Assembly (NCBI RefSeq): GCF_947504215.1
Contig: NZ_CANNGO010000002.1
Location: 186,001-250,000 of the forward strand
DNA length: 64,000 bases
Reading direction: 5' to 3'
Source: an uncultured Ruegeria sp.
Lineage (GTDB): Bacteria; Pseudomonadota; Alphaproteobacteria; Rhodobacterales; Rhodobacteraceae
Below are positions 8,358 through 16,264 of the stretch, one piece after another. A program made the position numbers and the translations under genes. Numbering within the stretch: the first letter of the stretch is position 1; every line of letters begins with the position of its first letter. Under the pieces are notes generated by a model. The model had not been told where the DNA came from, made no database searches, and worked only from the letters and a program-made list of their open reading frames with translations.

Positions 8358-9101
8358 ATGAGGATTTACCCCACGATGGAATTGCAGAACGGCCGGTGTG
8401 TCACGCTGGACAAAGGCCGTCTGGAACAGGCGATGATCTGGCATGTGAATCCAACCGAAACGGCGCGCAGTTGGTCTGCGGCCGGGGCCGAATGGATGCA
8501 CCTGACGGATTTCGATGCGATCGAAGGTCGGAATACCAATGTCGAGCTGGTCGAAGAGATCATCCGCACAGCGGAAATGCCCGTGCAACTGGCCGGTGGG
8601 ATGCGCACCCGTGAACAGGTGGAGCACTGGATCGACAAAGGAGCCGGGCGGATTGTTATTGGTACGCTTGCGGCATGGGATCCGAACCTGGTCAAAGAAT
8701 TGGCCAAGCTGTACCCGGATCAAATCGTGCTTGCCGTAGATGTGTGGCGGGGGTTTGTGATGACCGAAGGGTGGCGCAGTCAAAGCGCGTTTTCGCCTGA
8801 GGCATTCATTGATGCATTTGCCGACACGCCGTTTGCGGCCATTCTGGTCACCGATATCGATAGCGATATGGAAGACATCGAGGCGCAATTGGGCCTGATT
8901 TCGGGTCTGGCGCAGCACTCCCGCACGCCAGTGATCGCCAGCGGTGTGGTGCGCACATCTGACGATATTTCGAGACTTGCCTATATCCCTAATATCGCAG
9001 GTGCTTTGGTGGGGCGGTCCTTGTTCCGCAAAACCGTTGACCTATCCGAAGCGCTGGAAGTTGCAACAGCTGCACACGAGCGCGTGGCCCAGTTTCAATA
9101 A
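8358..9101 (+). CDS. HisA/HisF-related TIM-barrel protein
   Basis: The 247-residue product has the HisA-type phosphate-binding repeats (QLAGGMRTREQVEHWIDKGAGRIVIGT in the first half, VIASGVVRTSDDI and GALVGRSLF in the second). HisA isomerises ProFAR in histidine synthesis. Here the first catalytic Asp of HisA (in PAIDL) is replaced by Glu8 (PTMEL), while the second is kept as Asp128. No other histidine gene is near; the gene sits among fatty-acid genes. I therefore call it a paralogue of unknown reaction rather than HisA. GGAGG lies 9 nt before the ATG at 8358. Confidence 0.8.
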   Translation: MRIYPTMELQNGRCVTLDKGRLEQAMIWHVNPTETARSWSAAGAEWMHLTDFDAIEGRNTNVELVEEIIRTAEMPVQLAGGMRTREQVEHWIDKGAGRIVIGTLAAWDPNLVKELAKLYPDQIVLAVDVWRGFVMTEGWRSQSAFSPEAFIDAFADTPFAAILVTDIDSDMEDIEAQLGLISGLAQHSRTPVIASGVVRTSDDISRLAYIPNIAGALVGRSLFRKTVDLSEALEVATAAHERVAQFQ

Positions 9102-9120
9102 CTCCTGAACGGTTTGCGAT

Positions 9121-9154
9121 CTGCCTCTCCCGTTTCATGGAGAGGCGGCTTTTT
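9121..9154 (+). terminator. Intrinsic terminator after the HisA-like gene
   Basis: CTGCCTCTCC pairs with GGAGAGGCGG (8-nt loop, one T-G pair) and is followed by CTTTTTC. It begins 20 bp after the stop codon. Confidence 0.85.
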
Positions 9155-9307
9155 CGTTCTATCGGCATGAGCAGACAGGCATTGACCGTTTTGTACGCCG
9201 CCATCGGCGACAGGATGCCGGTGCGGAACATGCCGTTGCTCTTGCCCCCGGACCCCGGGCCGGGGTATGAGCGGTTCTCATAACAGGAAGCAGGCAAGAG
9301 GCACTTC

Positions 9308-10573
9308 ATGCGCAGAGTCGTTGTAACCGGTCTTGGATTGGTCACTCCTTTGGCCAGCGGGGTCGAGGAAACCTGGTCGCGGCTGCTGGACGGAGAATCC
9401 GGCGCGGGACCAATCACGCAATTCGATGCCGAGGCAAGCGGGGTCACAACGACCTATGCCTGCGAAGTCCCTCGTGGTGATGGCACAAATGGCACGTTCA
9501 ATCCGGATGACTGGATGCCACCGAAAGAGCAGCGCAAGATCGAGGATTTTATCCTTTATTCTATCGCTGCCGCAGAAATGGCTTGCAAAGATGCCGACTG
9601 GCTGCCCGAGGACGAAGAAGATCGCCTGCGCACTGGCGTTCTGATTGGTTCAGGCATTGGTGGGCTGGGATCGATTGCAAACACTGCGAACTTGATCCGC
9701 GACAAAGGTCCGCGCCGAGTATCGCCATTCTTTATTCCGGGCGCGTTGATCAACTTGGCCTCGGGTCAGGTGTCGATCCGCCACGGGTTCAAGGGACCGA
9801 ACCATTCAGTCGTAACCGCCTGCTCGACGGGCGCGCACGCGATTGGAGATGCCAGCCGTATTATCCGCGCAGGCGATGCTGATGTGATGATCGCCGGCGG
9901 TGGTGAAGGCTGCATTTGCGAGATCGGAATTGCCGGGTTCAATGCGTGCAAAGCGCTCTCGACGAAATACGCTGACAATCCCGAAGCCGCCAGTCGTCCT
10001 TACGACGTCGACCGTGACGGCTTTGTCATGGGCGAAGGGTCAGGCATCGTGGTTCTTGAGGACTACGAACACGCCAAGGCCCGCGGTGCCAAGATCTATG
10101 CCGAGGTGTTAGGTTACGGCATGTCTGGTGATGCATATCACATCACGGCCCCAAGCGAAGACGGTGATGGTGCTGAGCGTTCAATGAAAGCCGCGCTGCG
10201 CAGCGCCGGGTTGGAGCCGACCGATCTGGATTACATCAACGCCCATGGTACCTCGACAATGGCGGATACGATCGAACTGGGCGCGGTAGAGCGTTTGTTG
10301 GGAGATCACGCCAGTGAGGCGACGATGTCGTCGACCAAATCTGCCACCGGACACCTATTGGGGGCTGCGGGCGCGATCGAGGCAATATTCTCGATCCTTG
10401 CCATCCGCGATCAGGTTGCGCCGCCAACGATCAATCTGGACAATCCGGCGGTTGAGACTGCACTTGATCTGGCACCCAACGCAAAGCGTGAGCGCAAGAT
10501 CGATGTGGCTTTGTCAAACTCGTTCGGGTTCGGCGGTACGAATGCCAGCGTGATCTTTGGGAAGGTTGGATAA
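9308..10573 (+). CDS. fabF: 3-oxoacyl-ACP synthase II
   Basis: FabF condenses malonyl-ACP with acyl-ACP in fatty acid elongation. The 421-residue product has the full catalytic set: Cys172 (VTACSTGAHAIG), His313 (NAHGTSTMADT), Lys344 and His349 (STKSATGHLLGAAGA), and the glycine-rich C-terminal FGFGGTNAS. AAGAGG precedes the ATG at 9308. The stop codon abuts the mltG start with no gap, so the two genes are translationally coupled. A new transcription unit probably begins in the 150 bp after the upstream terminator. Confidence 0.97.
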   Translation: MRRVVVTGLGLVTPLASGVEETWSRLLDGESGAGPITQFDAEASGVTTTYACEVPRGDGTNGTFNPDDWMPPKEQRKIEDFILYSIAAAEMACKDADWLPEDEEDRLRTGVLIGSGIGGLGSIANTANLIRDKGPRRVSPFFIPGALINLASGQVSIRHGFKGPNHSVVTACSTGAHAIGDASRIIRAGDADVMIAGGGEGCICEIGIAGFNACKALSTKYADNPEAASRPYDVDRDGFVMGEGSGIVVLEDYEHAKARGAKIYAEVLGYGMSGDAYHITAPSEDGDGAERSMKAALRSAGLEPTDLDYINAHGTSTMADTIELGAVERLLGDHASEATMSSTKSATGHLLGAAGAIEAIFSILAIRDQVAPPTINLDNPAVETALDLAPNAKRERKIDVALSNSFGFGGTNASVIFGKVG

Positions 10574-11734
10574 ATGTGGCGGGCTCTTGCTTCTAATATG
10601 CTGACCGTTCTGGTTGTCGGCCTGTTCCTGGCGGGCGGGCTGATCCTTTGGGGTCAAACGCAGTACAAAGAAGAGGGCCCGCTTGAAACCGCGATCTGCT
10701 TGCAGGTCAAAAGCGGCTCGAACATGACAAATGTCAGCCGCGAGCTGGAGGATCAGGGCGCAATCAGCAATGCCACGATCTTTCGCATGGCCGCAGATTA
10801 CACGGACAGATCACAGCAGCTGAAAGCTGGCAGTTTCCTGGTGCGTGAAGGCGCGTCGATGGAACAGATTATCGGCGAGATCACTAGTAGTGGCGCCAGC
10901 ACATGCGGGTCCGAAATTGAGTACCGTATCGGTGTCACACGCGCCCAGATCCGGGTTCGTGAGTTAAACCCGGCAACGCTGGATTTTGAGGACGTGGCGT
11001 CGTTTGACGCCTCTGAGGAAGAAATTCCGGCAGCGTACACTGAAAAACGGGAAGAGGCTGATACGCGATATCGCATCTCTCTGGCGGAAGGCGTGACCTC
11101 GTGGCAGGTGGTCGAAGCGTTGAAAGCAATTGATGCATTGACCGGCGAGGTGTCTGAGATTCCGGCCGAAGGTATGTTGGCACCCGACAGCTACGATGTG
11201 ACGTCTGGCCAGGATCGCGCTGCGGTCCTGCAAGCGATGCAGGACAAACAACAGCTGCGGATCAATGCCGCCTGGGAGAGCAGGCAGGATGGCTTACCGT
11301 TGGAAAGCCCAGAAGAGATGTTGATCCTGGCCTCGATCATCGAGAAAGAGACAGGTGTTCCGGAAGAGCGGGGACAAGTTGCCAGTGTCTTCGTGAACCG
11401 GCTGAACCAAGGCATGAAGCTGCAAACGGATCCAACCGTGATCTATGGCGTCACCAAAGGTCAGGGGTCGCTGGGTCGCGGTTTGCGCAGAAGTGAGCTG
11501 CGCCGTGCAACGCCTTGGAACACTTATGTTATCGACGGGTTGCCGCCAACACCGATTGCTAACCCCGGTCAGGCAAGCCTTGAAGCTGCTGTCGCGCCGG
11601 AGCAGACGAATTTCGTGTTCTTTGTCGCGGATGGGACCGGTGGTCACGCCTTTGCCGAGACTTTGCAAGAGCATAACCGCAACGTTGCGAAGTGGCGTGA
11701 AATCGAAGCCGAACAACAAAGCTCTGGAAACTAG
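10574..11734 (+). CDS. mltG: Endolytic murein transglycosylase MltG (YceG-like)
   Basis: MltG is an inner-membrane enzyme that cuts nascent glycan strands and helps set peptidoglycan chain length. The 386-residue product has one N-terminal transmembrane helix (about residues 9-28), a LysM-like region, and the YceG catalytic region. Its conserved Glu is in ILASIIEKETGVPEERGQVA, followed by LQTDPTVIYG and TPWNTYVIDGLPPTPIANPG. It starts immediately after the fabF stop, an arrangement (acpP, fabF, mltG) common in proteobacteria. Confidence 0.95.
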   Translation: MWRALASNMLTVLVVGLFLAGGLILWGQTQYKEEGPLETAICLQVKSGSNMTNVSRELEDQGAISNATIFRMAADYTDRSQQLKAGSFLVREGASMEQIIGEITSSGASTCGSEIEYRIGVTRAQIRVRELNPATLDFEDVASFDASEEEIPAAYTEKREEADTRYRISLAEGVTSWQVVEALKAIDALTGEVSEIPAEGMLAPDSYDVTSGQDRAAVLQAMQDKQQLRINAAWESRQDGLPLESPEEMLILASIIEKETGVPEERGQVASVFVNRLNQGMKLQTDPTVIYGVTKGQGSLGRGLRRSELRRATPWNTYVIDGLPPTPIANPGQASLEAAVAPEQTNFVFFVADGTGGHAFAETLQEHNRNVAKWREIEAEQQSSGN

Positions 11735-11819
11735 AGCCACCCGTTAGAATTGCCGACCGGTTCAGAATATATGCTCGCGCGAGCGTATCGCCAGCGCGAA
11801 CCAAATTTAGGCCGCTACA

Positions 11820-13082
11820 CTAGGCTGCTGGCCGACGCTTTGGGCGGCGGCGCTTTGTATTGCCCGGCTTGGGGCTTCCATTGGCTGCCTTCGGCTTGAA
11901 GTTGCGGCGACGACTATTTTGGCGCTGCGCAGGCTTCTTGGTCTCGATGTATTCCGGCATTGTGCCGCTGGCGACTGGAATGTCGGCTTTCATCAGCTTT
12001 TGAATTTGACGCAGCAGCTCGACCTCTTCGCCCGAGCAGAAGGCGATTGCCTCGCCCTCGCGACCGGCACGGGCGGTGCGGCCGATGCGGTGGACATAGT
12101 TGTCGGGCACCTCGGGAAGGTCATAGTTGATCACATACGCCACCCCGGGGATGTCGATGCCGCGCGCGGCGACGTCAGTGGCGACGAGGATGTTGATCTC
12201 GCCCGAACGAAAGGCCTTGATCGCGCGGTCGCGCTGACCCTGGCTTTTGTTGCCGTGGATCGAGGCGGCATTAAACCCATCAGCGACCAGTCCCTTCATC
12301 AGTTTCTCGGCACCGTGTTTTGTGCGTGAGAAGACCAGGGTTAGGGCATCCTTGTCCTGCGACAGGATCTCGCGCAATTTGATGGGTTTTCCGGGTTTGC
12401 TGACGAAGTGGAGCGACTGCGTGATCTTGTCAGCGGCCTTGCCCGGAGGCGAGACCTGAACCCGCTGAGGGTTATTCAGATAGGCGCGGCTGAGTTCCTC
12501 CATCTGTTTCGGCATGGTGGCCGAGAACAGCATGGTCTGGCGCGGCGTGCCCAGTTCCGGCGCAATGCGGCGCAGAGCGTGGATGAAGCCCATATCGAGC
12601 ATCTGGTCAGCCTCATCCAGCACTAGATGCTTGACCGAGCTCATATCAACGGCGCGGCGATCCATCAGGTCGATCAGGCGACCCGGCGTGGCGACAAGGA
12701 TGTCGGTGCCGCGCGATAGGAACATGATCTGTTTGTTGATCGACTGGCCGCCCACAACGGTAGCGACCCGTAGTTTCGTGTTCTTGGTCAGGTTGCGCAG
12801 GCTGTCGGCGATCTGGTTCACCAGCTCGCGCGTGGGTGCAAGGATCAGCGATTTGGCCATTTTGGGCGCGGGTTTGCCGGGCTGGGCCAGCAGGTGATCG
12901 ATAAGTGGCAGGCCAAAGGCGAGTGTTTTGCCGGTACCGGTTTGGGCGAGGCCTAGGATATCATGACCCTCAAGCGCCAAAGGGATGGCCTTGTTCTGGA
13001 TCGGTGTCGGTTGGGTCAGTTTGGCATTTTTCAGCGCGTCGTTCAGGGCGGGCGCGAGGCCCAGCATGTCGAAGTCGAACAA
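11820..13082 (-). CDS. DEAD-box ATP-dependent RNA helicase (RhlE-like)
   Basis: The 420-residue protein has the helicase core in order: Q motif (TQPTPIQ), Walker A AQTGTGKT, PTRELVNQ, DEAD in VLDEADQML, SAT in FSATMPKQ, and HRIGRTARAG. A basic, lysine- and arginine-rich tail of about 45 residues follows. Such enzymes remodel RNA during ribosome assembly and mRNA decay, often in the cold. The start is a TTG at 13082, which has AAGGA 7 nt upstream; the first ATG is five codons later and would cut the conserved FDFDMLGL opening. Confidence 0.94.
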   Translation of the reverse strand: MFDFDMLGLAPALNDALKNAKLTQPTPIQNKAIPLALEGHDILGLAQTGTGKTLAFGLPLIDHLLAQPGKPAPKMAKSLILAPTRELVNQIADSLRNLTKNTKLRVATVVGGQSINKQIMFLSRGTDILVATPGRLIDLMDRRAVDMSSVKHLVLDEADQMLDMGFIHALRRIAPELGTPRQTMLFSATMPKQMEELSRAYLNNPQRVQVSPPGKAADKITQSLHFVSKPGKPIKLREILSQDKDALTLVFSRTKHGAEKLMKGLVADGFNAASIHGNKSQGQRDRAIKAFRSGEINILVATDVAARGIDIPGVAYVINYDLPEVPDNYVHRIGRTARAGREGEAIAFCSGEEVELLRQIQKLMKADIPVASGTMPEYIETKKPAQRQNSRRRNFKPKAANGSPKPGNTKRRRPKRRPAA

Positions 13083-13407
13083 TTAATATTCCTTTTTGAT
13101 CCACGGGGTCAGCCCGCAGGCATATCGTGACTGGCCACGCAAAGCGCGTAACCGACAGGGGTTGTGCGAGACCTCGGGACGTGCAGGCGTTTCCTGCCGC
13201 ATCTGGCCGTCGCGTTAAGAACCCTGCGTGAATGGGAACTGGAAATAGGTTTGGCGCTGTGGGGCTGGTTACGGCCCGCCGATGCTCACGCGTCAGCGCT
13301 GTGTTAGGGCCCAAATGAGGGCTTGACCCAGAAATGTCAAGCGCAGGCTTGGGCGGGACGCGTTGCTGGGCCGCAAATGACACATGCACCAAGGCAAAGG
13401 TCTTACC
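13083..13407. other. Intergenic stretch without a supported gene
   Basis: The 325 bp between the helicase start and the end of the winged-helix regulator hold the helicase ribosome-binding site and presumably its promoter. A minus-strand open frame crosses it and runs into helicase coding sequence out of frame; its composition is arginine- and proline-rich and I see no homology in it. I recognise no RNA gene or repeat here. Confidence 0.5.
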
Positions 13408-13944
13408 TCAGAGAATAAGGTCAACAACCCGACTGATTGCGGCACCTGTATTCACGGCTTGGTAGGTTGGAAATGGCATCCGACCCGAGGTTACAATGTC
13501 GCGCCGGATCCAATCTTGCGCCTCTAGCTGATGCAGGGAAGACGACAAGGCTCGATCTGTGATCGCTGATAGATCCGACTTGATCATTGAAAACCGATAG
13601 GGGGAACCGGTCAGCGCCAGGATTGGTACAGTCCATGTTTTGCGAAGTATCCCGAATTCCCTTTCATCAGGCACTGTCTTAACGAAGGAGTGAGCCATTT
13701 CAGCGGCCTCACGCCCAGTTGTGGTCAAACGGAACTCTGGGCGGAGCGGGTGACCGTGACCTGGGTTTCTTTCGATCATGCCAAGCTGAACAAGGTGCGC
13801 GAGACTGGACGTGAAGGCCGTTCTGCTGGCGTTGGTGGCGGCCAGTAGCGGCGCCTGTCGACCAGGATGCCCTGAATGCAGTAGGGCCAGGATGTTCAGT
13901 GACCATGCGCGAGAGGTCAGCTTGACAAGTGTATTAATGTCCAT
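13408..13944 (-). CDS. Tandem winged-helix transcriptional regulator (HxlR/MarR-like)
   Basis: The 178-residue product consists of two similar winged helix-turn-helix units. One is at about residues 8-80 (RAWSLNILALLHSG, then FRLTTTGREAAEM). The other is at about 100-176 (KTWTVPILALTGSP, then YQAVNTGAA). Each has the helix-turn-helix and wing pattern of HxlR-type regulators, so one chain may act like an internal dimer. It is divergent from the VOC gene, with 40 bp between start codons. A perfect palindrome overlaps its own start codon, so it probably represses itself and its neighbour. The effector is unknown. Confidence 0.75.
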   Translation of the reverse strand: MDINTLVKLTSRAWSLNILALLHSGHPGRQAPLLAATNASRTAFTSSLAHLVQLGMIERNPGHGHPLRPEFRLTTTGREAAEMAHSFVKTVPDEREFGILRKTWTVPILALTGSPYRFSMIKSDLSAITDRALSSSLHQLEAQDWIRRDIVTSGRMPFPTYQAVNTGAAISRVVDLIL

Positions 13945-13949
13945 AAAGT
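13922..13949 (+). promoter_or_regulatory. Candidate promoter for the VOC gene
   Basis: TTGACA (13922-13927) and TAAAGT (13944-13949), spaced 16 bp, read toward the VOC gene. The -10 element lies inside the palindrome, which would let a bound regulator block RNA polymerase. Part of this promoter overlaps the first codons of the divergent regulator. Confidence 0.5.
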
Positions 13950-13962
13950 ATAGTTACTTTAT
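13943..13962. promoter_or_regulatory. Perfect palindromic operator between regulator and VOC gene
   Basis: Arms ATAAAGTA and TACTTTAT are perfectly complementary and are separated by TAGT. The site overlaps the regulator start codon and the candidate -10 element of the VOC promoter, as expected for an autoregulatory operator. Confidence 0.7.
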
Positions 13963-13984
13963 TTTTAATAGATGGGGAAGTTCA

Positions 13985-14362
13985 ATGCCACTTGTTTCGT
14001 TAAAAAACACAATCACCCTCGCGATGTCCGTTCGGGATCGGCATGCCAGCGCGGATTGGTACAACGACAAACTTGGATTTGAACTGGTCCATCACATTGA
14101 TGAAGCGGGCTGGAGTGAATTGCACACCAATGTTGAAGGTGTGACATTGGGTTTGGGCGAACAGTCGGAGCCTTCACCGGGAAATAGCGTTCCCGTGTTC
14201 GAAGTCGCTGACATCGCCAAGGCGCGCGGCACCCTAGAGGCCGCGGGTGTGAAGTTCGACGGCGATACTGACACAATCGAAGGAATGGTCAGCACGGCCA
14301 CGTTTTATGATCCGGATATGAATGCGTTGATGTTGGCACAGGATCTGACCATCAGTGGATGA
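13985..14362 (+). CDS. VOC-fold (glyoxalase/bleomycin-resistance superfamily) protein
   Basis: The 125-residue product has the vicinal oxygen chelate fold pattern. TLAMSVRDRHASADWYNDKLGFELVHH opens the first module and VPVFEVADIAKARGTLEAAGVKFDGDTDT the second, ending in FYDPDMNALMLAQ. VOC proteins bind a divalent metal and act as isomerases, dioxygenases, or thiol- or drug-modifying enzymes; the substrate here is unknown. GGGAAG lies 4 nt before the ATG at 13985. It is likely controlled by the divergent tandem winged-helix regulator, which hints at a role in response to a toxic small molecule. Confidence 0.85.
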   Translation: MPLVSLKNTITLAMSVRDRHASADWYNDKLGFELVHHIDEAGWSELHTNVEGVTLGLGEQSEPSPGNSVPVFEVADIAKARGTLEAAGVKFDGDTDTIEGMVSTATFYDPDMNALMLAQDLTISG

Positions 14363-14444
14363 GACGGGTCGGAAGTTTGTGACATGATAGCAATTTATTA
14401 ACCATCACCGTTCGGTCCCCGTTGCGTATATGTTGCGCAAAACA

Positions 14445-14473
14445 TTGACTTTGCGTCCTTTTTTTCGTATGGT
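14445..14473 (+). promoter_or_regulatory. Candidate promoter of the GTA cluster (upstream of g1)
   Basis: TTGACT (14445-14450) and TATGGT (14468-14473) are spaced exactly 17 bp, a good sigma-70-type match, 105 bp before the first GTA gene. A transcript would start near 14480 and meet a terminator-like hairpin about 20 nt later. Confidence 0.6.
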
Positions 14474-14498
14474 TTGTGTCATGCTAGAAGAAGTGGGC

Positions 14499-14531
14499 AA
14501 CGGCCCCGGGGTGACCCGGTGGCCGTTTTTC
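14499..14531 (+). terminator. Terminator-like hairpin in the GTA leader (possible attenuator)
   Basis: Twelve base pairs can form. AACGGCC (14499-14505) pairs with GGCCGTT (14521-14527), and CCGGG with CCCGG, around a GTGA loop with one bulged T. The stem runs into TTTTT then CGTTTC. Its position between a promoter-like sequence and g1 suggests attenuation or a short leader RNA. It could instead simply end the VOC transcript. Confidence 0.65.
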
Positions 14532-14577
14532 GTTTCTCTCGTGCGGAAACACTCACGCATGAGGTCAATACGCAAAC

Positions 14578-14922
14578 ATGACTTTGATTACCCCGGAAGA
14601 GCGGATGTCCCAGACGGCAGAATTGTTGCAGTCACTGGAGGCGTCCATTCGCGGTCTGCGCCAAGCAGCGGAAGAATTGCGCAGGCAGATCGGAACCGGG
14701 GAGGATGCAGATCTTGCTGGTTCAGCCAAGCAACTCGGGCGGTTAGAGGGGCTGATCCGAAGTTGTCAGAAAGTGGAGACAAGCTTTGTCGAACAACATC
14801 ATAGACAAGCCGGAATTGCCCAAGGTGGATACGCACTCGACCTTGAGCGCGCTCGATTTGAAGTCGGGTGCAGGTTGGCTCGCCTCCGCCGATGCTGCGG
14901 TGCGGGAGAGGTTTCTGAGTGA
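14578..14922 (+). CDS. GTA g1, small terminase-like protein
   Basis: The 114-residue product is rich in helices, with an N-terminal coiled-coil-like segment (ELLQSLEASIRGLRQAAEEL). It holds the position of orfg1 in the Rhodobacter capsulatus GTA, whose product acts as the small terminase subunit for headful DNA packaging. It overlaps g2 by 137 bp in another frame. The last 45 residues lie wholly within this overlap. Start choice is uncertain: ATG 14578 has only a distant GAGG, while ATG 14605 has GGAAG close by. Assignment rests mainly on position and general character. Confidence 0.72.
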   Translation: MTLITPEERMSQTAELLQSLEASIRGLRQAAEELRRQIGTGEDADLAGSAKQLGRLEGLIRSCQKVETSFVEQHHRQAGIAQGGYALDLERARFEVGCRLARLRRCCGAGEVSE

Positions 14923-16201
14923 AATCGGGGAGGGGGGGCTGTGCGCCCTCCCTTTCCTATTCGAGTTTTGGGCGCTGCCGCACCAATTACCGCCTGAAGG
15001 CGACTGGCGATCCTGGGTGATTATGGGGGGGCGCGGCGCAGGTAAGACGCGGGCCGGCGCTGAGTGGGTGCGATCAATGGTCGAAGGGTCGCTGCCGTTG
15101 GACAAGGGTGAGGCGGGCCGCGTGGCCTTGGTAGGTGAAACCTTCGATCAGGTGCGCGATGTGATGATTTTTGGCGATAGCGGGATTTTGCAGTGTTCGC
15201 CTCCGGATCGACGGCCCACGTGGAAGGCGTCTGAACGCAAGCTGATCTGGCCCAACGGCGCCGAGGCACAGGCGTTTTCGGCGCATGATCCCGAAGGTTT
15301 GCGCGGGCCGCAGTTCGATGCGGCCTGGGTTGATGAATTGGCCAAGTGGAAGAAGGCCGGTGAGACCTGGGATATGCTGCAGTTTGCGTTGCGGTTGGGG
15401 GAACGCCCTCGGGTCTGTGTGACGACCACGCCGCGGAATGTGAAAGTTCTGAAGGAATTGCTGGCGTCGCCCTCCACTGTGCAGACCCATGCGCCGACCG
15501 AGGCGAATCGGGCCAATCTAGCGGACTCGTTTCTGGACGAGGTGCGGGCGCGCTATGCGGGGACACGGCTGGGGCGGCAAGAGTTGGATGGGATGCTGCT
15601 TTCTGATACCGAAGGGGCGCTGTGGACGGGCTCGATGTTGGACGCGGCGCGGGTTGATCAAGTGCCGGAACTGGATCGCATTGTAGTCGCATTGGACCCA
15701 GCGGTTACGGCTGGGGCGGATGCGGATGCCTGTGGGATCGTGGTGGTCGGCGCGCAAGTGCAAGGACCGCCCGAGAAGTGGCGGGTGTTTGTTTTGGCAG
15801 ACCGGACAGTGCAGGGCGTTGGCCCGGTGGGCTGGGCGCAGGCGGCGATAGATGCGATGGATGAATTCGGGGGTGAGCGACTGGTGGCCGAGGTCAACCA
15901 GGGCGGGCAACTGGTGGAAGAGGTCGTGCGGCAGGTGGACCCTCTGGTGCCTTATCGGGCGGTGCGGGCCTCACGCGGCAAGGTGGCGCGGGCAGAACCT
16001 GTGGCGGCTTTGTACGAGCAAGGGCGGGTGGCGCATGTGGCGGGGCTGGACGCGCTGGAGGAGCAGATGTGCCAGATGACCGCGCGCGGGTTTGAGGGGC
16101 AGGGTTCGCCCGACCGGGTCGACGCACTGGTCTGGGCCTTGCATGAGTTGGTGGTGGGGCCTGCAGGGGCGTATCGACGGCCTAGGGTGCGGGTGGTGTG
16201 A
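14786..16201 (+). CDS. GTA g2, large terminase subunit
   Basis: This is the DNA-packaging motor ATPase and nuclease of the gene transfer agent, 471 residues. Walker A is GGRGAGKT at residues 81-88, Walker B lies in FDAAWVDELAKW, and the C-terminal nuclease begins with IVVALDPAVTAG, giving a metal-binding Asp. I chose a TTG start at 14786 because GGAG lies 7 nt upstream; later starts are possible. In the GTA this enzyme packages random host DNA rather than its own genes. It is followed not by the portal gene but by an antisense cyclase. Confidence 0.93.
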   Translation: MSNNIIDKPELPKVDTHSTLSALDLKSGAGWLASADAAVRERFLSEIGEGGLCALPFLFEFWALPHQLPPEGDWRSWVIMGGRGAGKTRAGAEWVRSMVEGSLPLDKGEAGRVALVGETFDQVRDVMIFGDSGILQCSPPDRRPTWKASERKLIWPNGAEAQAFSAHDPEGLRGPQFDAAWVDELAKWKKAGETWDMLQFALRLGERPRVCVTTTPRNVKVLKELLASPSTVQTHAPTEANRANLADSFLDEVRARYAGTRLGRQELDGMLLSDTEGALWTGSMLDAARVDQVPELDRIVVALDPAVTAGADADACGIVVVGAQVQGPPEKWRVFVLADRTVQGVGPVGWAQAAIDAMDEFGGERLVAEVNQGGQLVEEVVRQVDPLVPYRAVRASRGKVARAEPVAALYEQGRVAHVAGLDALEEQMCQMTARGFEGQGSPDRVDALVWALHELVVGPAGAYRRPRVRVV

Positions 16202-16264
16202 GATCTAGGATGGACATAAAACCTGATCCTCGGCCAGATCCATCGAATTCAGATAAGACTCTGA

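Noticed and set aside
11773..11784. GCTCGCGCGAGC palindrome between mltG and the helicase gene
   Set aside because: It is a 12-bp GC palindrome without a T-run. It could be a weak terminator between convergent genes, but it is too short to claim.
12970..13392. Minus-strand frame between helicase and regulator
   Set aside because: It runs out of frame into the helicase gene and has no domain or ribosome-binding site of note.
14430..14804. Plus-strand frame starting in the GTA leader
   Set aside because: It covers the hairpin and overlaps g1 in another frame; its arginine-rich sequence has no recognisable motif.
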